From NCBI RefSeq assembly GCF_003144245.1, contig NW_020289983.1, forward strand, positions 1 through 64,000: a DNA stretch of 64,000 bases. The letters run 5' to 3'. The notes under the pieces were generated by a model. The model was not told the DNA's origin and made no database searches. It saw only the letters and a list, made by a program, of their open reading frames with translations. Shown here piece by piece: positions 19,724 to 28,964 of this stretch. How positions within the stretch are numbered: the stretch's first letter is position 1; the number at the start of each line of letters is the position of its first letter. A program made the translations under genes and the position numbers. Source of the stretch: Jaminaea rosea. Its lineage: Eukaryota; Basidiomycota; Exobasidiomycetes; Microstromatales.

Positions 19724-20068
19724 TCGCGGCGAGATGCCGCCGTGTTTTCTCAATGTTTATATCTATTCTGCCCATCGAATCATGACCCTCTGCTCCTCGA
19801 TGACTGCGCTCGTAAGACAAGCTTACATGCGCTGCTTGGCTCGAGCGCAACGACCGAGCCGGAACTCCCGCAACCTGGAGACGGAGAGCACGGGCCCTTT
19901 CTGAAGAGACCCTCCAACGTATCGATTCCTCACGCTCAACCACGCTCCAACGTTGCACATCTCACATCACCATCGCACATACATTCCATCGCCACCCTGC
20001 GACTCTTTCTTTGCTGCATGTCATCTCAATCACTCCGCATAGTCTATCGCCAGCCCCGCACCCCGACC
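19724..20068. other. Intergenic region between glutaredoxin and aminotransferase-fusion genes
   Basis: 345 bp between tandem plus-strand genes. The frame of the next gene stays open well upstream and holds an earlier in-frame ATG (MSSQSLRIVY at 20018-20020). Nothing else was seen. Confidence 0.5.
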
Positions 20069-22608
20069 ATGGATCTCGCCGCACCCGCGGGCCTCTCGCA
20101 GCGAGGCGACAAGAATGCCGCCGTTGTCAATGGCTCCCTCAAGAACCTCCTGGAGATTTTTCGCGATCAGTACGATCCAAAGGTGAGCGGGCGTAGGCAA
20201 GAGGCCTTTAATTTATATCCTCGCTCACGCTTCTCGCGCCTCGCGCGCAGACGAATCCCTCTGGCATCGTCATCGTGGGCGTGGCGGACAACTCGCTGAT
20301 GCGCAAAGAGGTTCTCCGATGGATCAATTCCGATAGATTGAAGCTACAGCCCGCCGAACTCACCTACGGAGACCGCATCTTCTCGAGCACTCGCCTCGTC
20401 AACGCGCTATGCTCGCTCTTCAACGAAGTGCCCATGGGTCTCGACACAGAAAAGCCTAAGCTCATCAAGCAAGTCGTACCGGATGACATCGTCGTGGGCA
20501 GTGGGGCTACAGGTATCCTTGACGCCCTCTTCACAGTCCTCTGCAACCCGGGAGATGGCGTCTTGCTCAGCGTCCCCTCGTACAATGGCTTCGACCACGA
20601 CTTGACTGCTCGTGCCGAGGCCAAAATCATCGAGGTCCACACGCCGCTGCCCGAGGCCTACGACCCCGCGCACAAGCCTCAGCAGCCATCGCGAGCATTC
20701 ACGCCGGACACCGTCAAGGCGTACGAGGACGCACTCGCTCAGGCACGCAAAGACGGCGTCAAAGTAACGTCGATCCTCGTCTGCAACCCGCACAACCCCA
20801 CGGGGCTAGTTTACCCTCGCGAAACGCTCGTCGCCCTCGCAAAGCTTGCGGCAAAGGAGTCGCTTCACCTCGTCGTCGACGAGATCTACGCTCGATCTGT
20901 ATTCTCGTCGCCTGACATCTCAGACGCCGACGCCACTCGTTTCCACTCGATCCTCACCGTCGATGTCGAAAAGGAGGCAAGTCTGCCCCGCGCAAACGTC
21001 CACGTCGTTTCGTCCATCTCCAAGGACTTTGGCGCCAATGGCTTCCGACTGGGCGTCTACGTCAACCAAGGAGGCCAAGATGTAGTGGCTGCTATGTCCT
21101 CACTCGGCATCCTCTCGCAAAGCAGCTCGCCAGCGGGCGCGCTTTGGTACCTGTGGCTTGAGGACCGAGCCAAGGGCGGCTTCCTGCCCTACTTTTTCGC
21201 AGAAAACCACCGCCGCATGACCATCGCCTACCGCTACCTCACCCAGTGGGCTCAGCGTCAGGGGATCGGCTACGTGGCCGCCAACTCGGGTCACTTTGTC
21301 ATGCTCGACTTGCGGCCCTACCTCGGCGTCAAGGGCGGTGACGACGGCGACGACGCGGCACGCAAGGCCGAGACGGACCTCTCGCAGCGCTTCATAGATG
21401 CTCGAGTGTTTGTGGCCCCTGGCGCGCAGTATCACCACCCTCAGCCGGGATGGTTCCGCTTCACCTTCTCTCTCGAGCTCGGCGCCGTCCGCGTGGGTCT
21501 GCAGAGGATGGAAAAGGTGCTTGGCCTCGAATCACAGACGGAAGCGGCGCCCGACGTCGAGCGTGACGCCATCCCGCTGCCACCCAGTCTTCAAGCCGTA
21601 GTCAACCAAGACCTCGGCGCAGAGCGGTAAGTGCGGCGCGTGCAGTGCCAGAGACAAGACGACTGGCCGGCCCCGTGTTAACCAAGCTCACTCGCTCCCT
21701 CCCTCCGCCCGCACAGCCCTACACCCACGCTCGGCGGAGAGCTGCCTGACGCACAAGTCCTCACCGCCATCTCACAACGACAAGTCGACCCGCTCGTAGC
21801 CCTCGTCTCCGACGGACCGGCCCGCAAGACGCACCGCGTTCTCTCGAGCATCGCGCACAACATCCTCCTCTCGGCGCTTGCTCAACCGCACCACATCGAC
21901 GACCTCGTCACCTTCTTCCTCTCTCTCATCGCACCTATCCAGCGCGCCAACTCTGCCCTCGTCGGCTTCGAGCGTGAGCCCGAGTTCCTCAAGAGCGGTA
22001 TGCGCCCTGCGGAAGGAGCTGGCCAATCGCTGCTCGAGCACATGGTCGCCGAGATCCACATGGCATGCCTGCAGCTCAGCACCAACGCATCGACGCCTCA
22101 CCCAAAGGACGCGCAACTCGACGCAAATTACTGGCGTCGCGCAGTCGTCTACGGTCTTATCCTGGGCCGCCTTTTCGCCAGCGACCAAGCTGAAGTGCGA
22201 ACGCGCAGCTGGTCAGCCGTAGAGGACCTGCTCGTGAAATCGCTCTTCAGCCCAACAAACAAGAGCGGAGGGCCACCATCGCCGGGCGTACTGCTACTCC
22301 TCCCAACCTGCCTCCTCGTCAGCACGCCTGCGGTCAAGGCGCAACTCGCTCAGCGCTCGGGACGAGGCAAACACTTCCTGTGGTATGACAACATCTGCCA
22401 GCGACCCGAAGATACGTGGGCATGGTCGGACGTCGTTGAAGCTCTCAAAGCAGGCATCGACAAGCAGCTCAACGCCGCGATTGGCGTCAGTCTGCCCCGT
22501 GAAGCTGGTCAGGAGTGGGATCGTGCACGAGAGTGGGTTGAAGGCACACCAAATGATAGCAAGAGCGTCGCTGAGGTGCTGGACGATGTGCGATGGGCGT
22601 TTGAGTGA
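20069..22608 (+). CDS. ACC-synthase-like aminotransferase fused to an unrecognised C-terminal domain
   Basis: Fold-type I PLP enzyme of the 1-aminocyclopropane-1-carboxylate synthase-like group followed by about 295 residues I cannot assign; 793 aa. Exons 20069-20182, 20251-21626, 21717-22608. Aminotransferase marks: TNPSGIVIVGVADNSL, VVGSGATGILDALF, SVPSYNGFDHDL, SILVCNPHNPTGLVYPRETL, VVDEIYARSVF, and SSISKDFGANGFRLGVYVN with PLP Lys296. The second intron (GTAAGT...CAG, 90 nt) joins residue 497 to a helical segment beginning PTPTLGGELPDAQVL and containing HHIDDLVTFFLSLIAPIQRA, NYWRRAVVYGLILGRLF and HFLWYDNICQRPEDTWAW. If that intron is retained, translation stops two codons in, giving a 497-aa aminotransferase alone. 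The second part has no own ATG until about 95 residues in, so a fusion is favoured over two genes. True ACC synthase activity is not established for such fungal proteins. Confidence 0.82.
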
Positions 22609-23448
22609 TGTAGATGTTAATGCAGGCTGTTGTATGCAATGAAATGCGCGCTTGAGCAAAAGCAGAGGCACGGACGGCTACCAAAATAGTCCCTCACATA
22701 TCCCTTCGCTCCTGATTGCAAAGATGATCCGTCTCATTACGAAGCAGAGACCAGACAGACTCAGCAGCAGCTGAGCGAGCATCTCGATGCTGTGATGATC
22801 GCATTTTGACTGCTTTGCGTCGATTTGATGTGCTCATGAGCAGCATCTGACAATTGCGGCGTGAGGTTCGACTTCATCGAACGCGTTGCAGCGCGTCCAG
22901 CGTGCAGCGACTGCCTCGCACGACCGGCCGGCGAGGAATTTTCGATTTTGCACAATAATTGTCTAAAATTGCTCAATTTCCTTTCATCAGAGCCCTGCGC
23001 AGCGTATGCAGGTCGTGTCTGTCTTCTGCGTGGGGCAAGCTATCAGAAGGGACGCTAGCGCTGCGCTCAGCATCACGGCAGTTGCTAGCTGATGCAGCGG
23101 CCCCACCTCAGTTCTCACGATCACGTCAGTCTCGATGGGATGCGCTGCGAAGAGCGCAGCGCCGCAGCGACCTTCGATGAATCTGTTCATTGCCATCGCC
23201 GCTGCACTCCGCGGAGTCACAGGTGAATCAGTGTTGCGTTCTGCTCGCTGCTGATGTCTTTGCCTGGTCAGTCAGGTGTCAAGGCAGGCGGTTTGCTAGC
23301 CGGTTGTCTTTCAGCTAATATGAACTATTAGGACAAAGCCACGATCGACGTCTTGTGTCTATCGCCACGCTTGTGATGAAGAAATGACAATGCTGCTGCG
23401 GTGGCGCTGCCTTCTCTACAACACCTGCTTTTCGGCCCCATCCTCGGC
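22609..23448. other. Intergenic region, no gene seen
   Basis: 840 bp between the convergent aminotransferase-fusion gene and the small unknown gene. It is less GC-rich than its surroundings, with an AT-rich patch near 22935-22985. I found no coding signal, RNA gene or repeat of note. Confidence 0.5.
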
Positions 23449-24090
23449 TCAGTCCGTCTTGCTGCTCACTGCTCCTACGCCCGCCGCATTGGCTTCCGCG
23501 CCGGCCGCCTTGGTCTTGATTCTGACTGCCAGTGCCTCGGGCTCGACGGCGACAGCAAAAGGGTCGTCGTGGGGCAATTCTACGGCCGCTGAGGGAGGCG
23601 GCGCTTCGAGGCCATGGCTGTGCGCTGTGCCTGCTTCATGGTTGGCGTCGAGCTGACGCTGCTGCGGATGAGCTGCGAGGGCTGCGCCGTCTGTGTATTT
23701 TGAACGAAGTCAGTTACGGTATCCGTCAACTTGGCTGCGCGCGTGCCATGCGCACTGACCTGAGGGCGGCGTCACTTTCAACGCCGTAGCTGCGTCGGGT
23801 CTGACTGCGGCTAGCTGCGTTGTGCCCGCCGGTGGTGCGTCATCGTCGAGGCGAGTGTCACCCGAGCTACGGTGGTCGCCGCCGTCCAGCAGCAGGTCGC
23901 CGGGGACGCTACGCAGGTGTGGGGCGTCATCGATACTAGCGCCATCTCCTTGGTTACCCCCCGGCTGCTGCTCACCCCTGCGCTCGGGCTGCATCTGCGG
24001 CGATGCTGTAGTCTCGGTGGGGATCTGACGCAAAGGGCTACGGAAGCAATTAAGGAGTTTGTAGACGTACGAGAGGATGGTATCGAGCAT
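23449..24090 (-). CDS. Small two-exon gene of unknown function
   Basis: Not recognised. A two-exon model on the minus strand (24090-23760 and 23690-23449) gives 190 aa. It opens MLDTILSYVYKLLNCFRSPL, then has a Gln/Glu/Asp/Gly-rich middle (DDAPHLRSVPGDLLLDGG) and after the splice ends DDPFAVAVEPEALAVRIKTK plus an Ala/Gly tail. The intron has a GTCAGT donor and a TACACAG acceptor, and the second exon keeps a mixed, protein-like composition to its stop, which favours a real gene. A possible 51-nt intron (GTGAGC...CCAG) lies just before the chosen ATG, so a further 5' exon carrying a hydrophobic stretch may exist around 24140-24200. Tandem with the nucleoporin gene. Confidence 0.45.
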
Positions 24091-24532
24091 CCACGACTGG
24101 CGTTGGGGGGGTTGGTGAGGAGGACAGCGATACACAGGCTCACCGCAACCCTACCCACGGCCGCAATCGCACTCAGGCACGCGTCACACACACGGCACAC
24201 GAATCGTTACGGCGCTATATCATCCATTACTCCCTCGTCGCACGCCGCCGCACGTGTCTCCTCGACTTCAATAGGCTCATGAGCGTGAATCCATGCCACA
24301 CGTCCGAAATCCCGCGAGGACGGCTGCCGTAGCTGCCTTCCATCAATCTTCCTGCCTGCTTCAACGATCGTTGGCCATTGTGATGCGACCAGGACGTCAA
24401 ATGAGGAGGTTTGCGATAGAGGGGTTCGGGGATGGCAGTCATCTGCGGGTGGGAGTGTCACGGCTCACGCAGCGCAGACACGCGCTCGATGCTGACGAGA
24501 TTGCATTAACCTGTTGTCCATCGCACGCTCAG
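24091..24532. other. Region upstream of the small unknown gene
   Basis: 442 bp between the nucleoporin stop and the chosen ATG of the small gene. Short minus-strand frames exist at 24227-24442 and 24207-24461, neither with a domain. One of them could hold a 5' exon of the downstream gene, but no splice combination closed a convincing frame. Confidence 0.4.
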
Positions 24533-27500
24533 CTAGCTGAGCTTGGCCTCTCGCTCCAACACCTGCACAAACTCTCCCGCACTGTCCGCCGTCTTGACCT
24601 TGCAGCGCATCGGCTGACCTTTGCCCTCGGCGTCGAAGCCCGTAAAGCCGAGCGACTGCGCACTCTGCGTCGCCTTAAAGTCGGGAAAGAGGTTAAAATT
24701 GACCGTCACCGCGCCATTGCCGGCGTTACGGACGAGCAGACGTCGTGGCGAGCCGCCTTGATCCGCTGCGGTGCTTGACGGTCGCTTGACGCGAGCAATG
24801 CCTACGCCGAGGTCTTCCCACTTGGCGCTCGCAAACTTCCAGAACTTGGCGCGCACCTCGAACACCGTCGTCTCGCCCTCCTCGCCCTCGCCTGAACCCA
24901 GCAAGGCGCTCGAGCTGCTTCCTTCACCACTACCTTCGCTGGTCTCGCCGCCACTCGGTGCAGGCTCCGCCGCCACTGCTGCCTGCGCCGACTGGCTCGC
25001 CGCCGGTGGCGCGGCCGCTGGCTTTGAGGCTTGAGTTCCGTTGCCGTTGCCGAACAGGTTGAAGGTGGGCAGTTGAGTGGCGCTGGTGGCTTGAGCCTGC
25101 GCTCGGTGCTGCTCCTGCTTTGATATGACCGTCTGCGGGGCCGTCGTCGAGCTCATTGCCTCCCCTGTGTTCGCATCGCCTTGAAGCAAGTCGAACTTTG
25201 GCAGATCTGCAGCGGCAGTCGAGCTTGCCTTCTGCCTGCGCTGCTCTTCCTCCGTCGTGGCCGATCGCGCATACCACGAAGGCGTCGATGCCGTGACGCT
25301 GACGCGGAGGTCGAAGGTCGGCAGGGAAGCCACGTCCGTCTCGAGCGCCCTCTCGCGAGGCGTCGAGGCTGTAGAAGATTGCGATGCAGTGGACGCGGGC
25401 GCAGAGGGTGCGTTGAAGGCGGGTGCCGTAAAGGCTGGCGCTGGCGAAGACGTCTTAGCCGGCGCGCTGAACGTGAACGGGGCTGGCTTGCTCGAGTCGT
25501 TCCCCACCCTAGTCGGCGCGCTTGAGGTCGCAGCTGCCTTCGTCGCCTGCTGTGCATGCGCCGAGCTTTCGCCACCCATTCCACCGCCAAACGCAAACGT
25601 CGACTTGGCCGAAGCAACAGGCTGCGAGCTCTTGATGATACTCATGTCACTCTCCTCCCCCGCCCCGACTTGCTCGTCCTCTTCCTCTTCTTCCTCGTCC
25701 GCAGTCTCCGTGTTGCCAGGACTATCGTTGGCATTAAAGGCGATGCTCAGGCGCGAAGGCTTAGGCGGAGCGTGCTTGCCAAAGTTGAACGAAGGCGGCG
25801 TCGATGGCGCTGATCGAGGCGGCACAAGGTTGTCGCTCGATGACGCTTCGCCCTCTGCAGGCTTGGCCGCGCTCATCGCATCGAGACGTCGCTTCGCCTC
25901 GGCCGTCTTCTCTGCAGCAGTCTTGCCCGTCGAAGGCGATGGTGATGCCGAGGGCGCCGTCGCAGTCGGTGCGAACGAAACTCTCGCAGGCTCAGGTGTG
26001 GCCGTCGCCGTCGCCCTCGAAGACTCTCGCGTGCCTCCACGCCTTGTACTCGTCCCTCCCGCAGGCTTAGTTCTCTCAATCGTCTCCAACAGCCCAGCCG
26101 ATGTGTCGGAGGATTCATCTGGCGCTGCGCTCCTCCTCAATCTGGTGCTGCGTCGTCTCTCGTCCTTCATCTTTGCGACTGCCTCGGAGGTGCGACTGCG
26201 GCGCATCGACGACTGCGAGCTTTGACCGAGGTTGAGCTCTGGTGATGCTTGGTAAGGATTCAAGATGCCATCCGGTCGAAAGCCATTCGAGGAGGTAGAA
26301 GCCGACGGCATCGAAGGCGATGATGATAGACTGGAAGCTGCGGCGGGCGGCCGAGTGGTACGACGCACGGGCGAAGGGGTGGGTCGGGCCAAGTCCGGCT
26401 GAGCGAGAATTGAGAGGACAGCGCTGGCCGTACGTGTCTGAGCCGGACTCGACGGGCCAGACGACCGTGGCATGACTTCTTGCTTTGCCGGAGAGGATGC
26501 CGGTGAAGGGGCCGTCGCTTGTGCGACTCGGGATGATGAGGCGACGGGTCGATCTTGTGGTGGTGGCTGCCACAGATTCGCAATGCTCGTCGAGGGTGGC
26601 ACATTGTCATCGTCGTCGTCGTCGCCGCCATCCTGCAGACCACCGAGACGCTGTCGCTTGCCTAATGCTGGCTGGTGAGAAGAGGAGACCGAAGGCGCAG
26701 CGTCGCGGGTTGCTGCCTGAGGTCTCGGGGCGAATGGAGATGCCGTGGAGGACATGCCTGGGCCAAAGTACAGAGGCCTCCGTCTTCTTCGGACTGGCTG
26801 TTGTGATGCAGTGGTACGGCCGCTGAGGAAAGGATTTGCTGTGGATGAAGAAGCAAGTGGCGCCCGTCGTGATAGGCCTGGATCCGTCATGGAGTGGGAC
26901 AAGACCGATGAAGGGCCGCCACGCACGAGTGGAGAGCGGTCCATGGAAAAGGACGTGCCCTCTCGAGATACGGCGGGACTCGGGCTGAGCCAGCTTCCGG
27001 TACCCCGCGGCCTCTTTGCTGCCATTCCCCTGCGCTTTGGCACCTCGAAGCTGTCCTCTGGCTCTTCTCCGCTATCCATTCCTAGCCTTCTTTGCAGATC
27101 CCTCGGACTCCTCCCGCTCTCCTCGATGAGTATGCGACATCCTTCTACCTCGTCTTCCGTGAGCCGATTGCCATCATCATCGTCACCTCTCATCGAAGTG
27201 CCTGCTTCTTCTGCCGCCTTTTCAGCAAAGAAGCGTGCCAGGAGGGCGTAATTGCGGGAGAGGGGCGAGGAGGAAGACGCGTTTGGCGCTTCGTGACTGC
27301 GCGGTGCACTGGCCGCTGGCTGAGTGGGCGGTGTAAAGGTGAATGGAATAGGCGGAGGAGATTCCCTACGTCGATTCAAGGCAGGCATCGTTGCGTGAGA
27401 GGGCAAAGGCGGGTATATGCTGTTGGATACGTCTGCCGAAGGAGTCCCCTCTTCGACATCATTTTCATGCTCTGCGCTGATGTCTTCGTGCGTAGAGTGG

Positions 27501-27685
27501 CCGAAGGCTGCGCTCGTCCTGGAGTTGCCTCTCCACGGGCTTAGCCATGAGCGAATGCCAGAGAGTGCGCCTCGCAGTGATGACGATGGAGTCGACGTGG
27601 TTGCGCCAGCGATTGCGACTGCGCCGCCATCCTCTAGCCTCCTCTTCTTTGGCGTGGACTGCGCCGGTGTTGATGGAGGCGACAT
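24533..27685 (-). CDS. FG-type nuclear basket nucleoporin with Ran-binding domain
   Basis: Predicted nuclear-basket nucleoporin, 1050 aa, single exon. The N-terminus has a short amphipathic segment, GALSGIRSWLSPWRG (about residues 36-50), of the kind that binds the inner nuclear membrane in Nup1 and Nup60. The middle is a long Ser/Pro/Ala-rich disordered region with basic clusters (VRRRRRPLYFGPG; DERRRSTRLRRS) and sparse F-containing repeats (FTFSAPAK, FNFGKHAP, FAFGGGMGG, LPTFNLFGNG). The last 130 residues form a RanBP1-like domain: TVFEVRAKFWKFASAKWEDL, GVGIARVKRP, RRLLVRNAGNGAVTVNFNLF, CKVKTADSAGEFVQVLE. It thus combines a Nup1/Nup60-like front with a Nup2/Nup50-like end. The start is the first ATG (MSPPSTPAQS); the frame is open a little further up but without ATG. 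Confidence 0.85.
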   Translation of the reverse strand: MSPPSTPAQSTPKKRRLEDGGAVAIAGATTSTPSSSLRGALSGIRSWLSPWRGNSRTSAAFGHSTHEDISAEHENDVEEGTPSADVSNSIYPPLPSHATMPALNRRRESPPPIPFTFTPPTQPAASAPRSHEAPNASSSSPLSRNYALLARFFAEKAAEEAGTSMRGDDDDGNRLTEDEVEGCRILIEESGRSPRDLQRRLGMDSGEEPEDSFEVPKRRGMAAKRPRGTGSWLSPSPAVSREGTSFSMDRSPLVRGGPSSVLSHSMTDPGLSRRAPLASSSTANPFLSGRTTASQQPVRRRRRPLYFGPGMSSTASPFAPRPQAATRDAAPSVSSSHQPALGKRQRLGGLQDGGDDDDDDNVPPSTSIANLWQPPPQDRPVASSSRVAQATAPSPASSPAKQEVMPRSSGPSSPAQTRTASAVLSILAQPDLARPTPSPVRRTTRPPAAASSLSSSPSMPSASTSSNGFRPDGILNPYQASPELNLGQSSQSSMRRSRTSEAVAKMKDERRRSTRLRRSAAPDESSDTSAGLLETIERTKPAGGTSTRRGGTRESSRATATATPEPARVSFAPTATAPSASPSPSTGKTAAEKTAEAKRRLDAMSAAKPAEGEASSSDNLVPPRSAPSTPPSFNFGKHAPPKPSRLSIAFNANDSPGNTETADEEEEEEDEQVGAGEESDMSIIKSSQPVASAKSTFAFGGGMGGESSAHAQQATKAAATSSAPTRVGNDSSKPAPFTFSAPAKTSSPAPAFTAPAFNAPSAPASTASQSSTASTPRERALETDVASLPTFDLRVSVTASTPSWYARSATTEEEQRRQKASSTAAADLPKFDLLQGDANTGEAMSSTTAPQTVISKQEQHRAQAQATSATQLPTFNLFGNGNGTQASKPAAAPPAASQSAQAAVAAEPAPSGGETSEGSGEGSSSSALLGSGEGEEGETTVFEVRAKFWKFASAKWEDLGVGIARVKRPSSTAADQGGSPRRLLVRNAGNGAVTVNFNLFPDFKATQSAQSLGFTGFDAEGKGQPMRCKVKTADSAGEFVQVLEREAKLS

Positions 27686-27945
27686 TGTTGAGATGATGAG
27701 GCCTGCCTCAGTTGAAAGCAAGCATGCTGTTATTGGGAGGAAAGGGAAATGAGCCAGGCGAATCCAATCCTTTTCGCCGCCTTTGTCCTTCGTCGCCCTC
27801 GCCTTTGCCGTCTCCGTGTCTTGTTCGCGCGCGCCTCGTGGCGAGTCCGGTGAGAGAGTGAGAGAGCGGGCGACGACGGTCCATCACCAATCCGAAGCTT
27901 GTCGTCACTCAATCCAACGTCCTCATCATCACCGTCGTGTCAGCC

Positions 27946-28744
27946 ATGGCAGGTGCGTTTGTCACGTCATTGCCCATGAAAGCGTTCTCTTCATGTTAAT
28001 CACATCTCTCTCTCCTCTCTCGCCCGCACCCATAGCGCATCAACAAGTCGAGACGGAGTTCCCTCTGATCGATTCGGACCCTCACTTCAAGAGGGTCATC
28101 TCCTACATGAGGCCTAGCGACTATGTAGCATGGGGAAGCGCTACCGTAGGCTTCCCTTCGGCCCTCTATCTCATGGGTGCGTATGTGTGTGCGCGCAGGC
28201 ATGATCTCGACTGAGTGGACTGACCCCCCTCTTGAACGTCTCGCTCGTCGCCTGCAGAGATGTTTGACCCTACTCGTCCACCCCGTGGAGGATTGAGGTC
28301 GGCCATGAGGCTGGGTACCTTCCTTGGAGCAGCAGGTGGATTCCTCTTTGCATACCAGCGATCTTCATGTGAGTGCGGTTGATGTCATCTGGGAATGTTG
28401 CGGACCAATGTATGCTAACGCCTTGTCCCCGTTGTCCCCGTCAGTGCGACTGTGGGGTTGGACCGAGAACGAGGCAGAGGTCAACAGGGCAAAGGAAGAG
28501 GCGCCCGACGCTTTCCCTTCGACTGGGAAGACGTCGAGCCTCGAGCCCTACATGCAAGGTGTAGCTCACCGCAACTCGGTTTGGTCACAACTCAAGTTTG
28601 GTGAGTGCGCCAGAGGGTCAGGACGTCATGCTACTATTCAGGACGCAGCTAATCAATCCATCGTCCCCTCATTCGTTAGGTGTCATGCCCTGGTTCAACC
28701 TCGTCGACCACCCGCATCACGGTTCAGGGCCAAAGGACGAGTGA
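27946..28744 (+). CDS. NADH:ubiquinone oxidoreductase 21 kDa subunit (complex I)
   Basis: Fungal accessory subunit of mitochondrial complex I (PF10785 with the C-terminal PF12853 part), 159 aa. Five exons: 27946-27952, 28036-28176, 28258-28368, 28445-28600 and 28680-28744. The first exon is only 7 nt (ATG GCA G). The spliced product contains VETEFPLIDSDPHFKRVISY, MRPSDYVAWGSATVGFPSAL, EMFDPTRPPRGGLRSAMRLG, TFLGAAGGFLFAYQRSS, RLWGWTENEAEV and HRNSVWSQLKFGVMPWFNLV, in the order known for the family; the middle holds one to two membrane segments. Its presence shows that the organism has complex I. Divergent from the nucleoporin gene over 260 bp. Confidence 0.92.
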
Positions 28745-28964
28745 AAGGAGGTGCAACCATGTTACGAGTACCATGATCGATCGTATATTGAGCAGAATAT
28801 ATGCTCTTTTCCCAGCTAGAATAGGCCGGCGTGCCTCTCGCTCCCGCTGCCTTTTGCCTGTTCCGCCGTGCGCCGCGAGTGTCTGTGCGTGCGTGAGCGC
28901 CTTCGACTTGTTGTCGACTTTACCATCATCACTACTTGTCCATCATCGTGCGCACCTCCTCATT

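Noticed and set aside
24207-24461. Minus-strand frames at 24207-24461 and 24227-24442 as separate genes
   Set aside because: No domain, no plausible splice partner that closes the frame, and arginine-rich ends typical of chance frames in GC-rich DNA.
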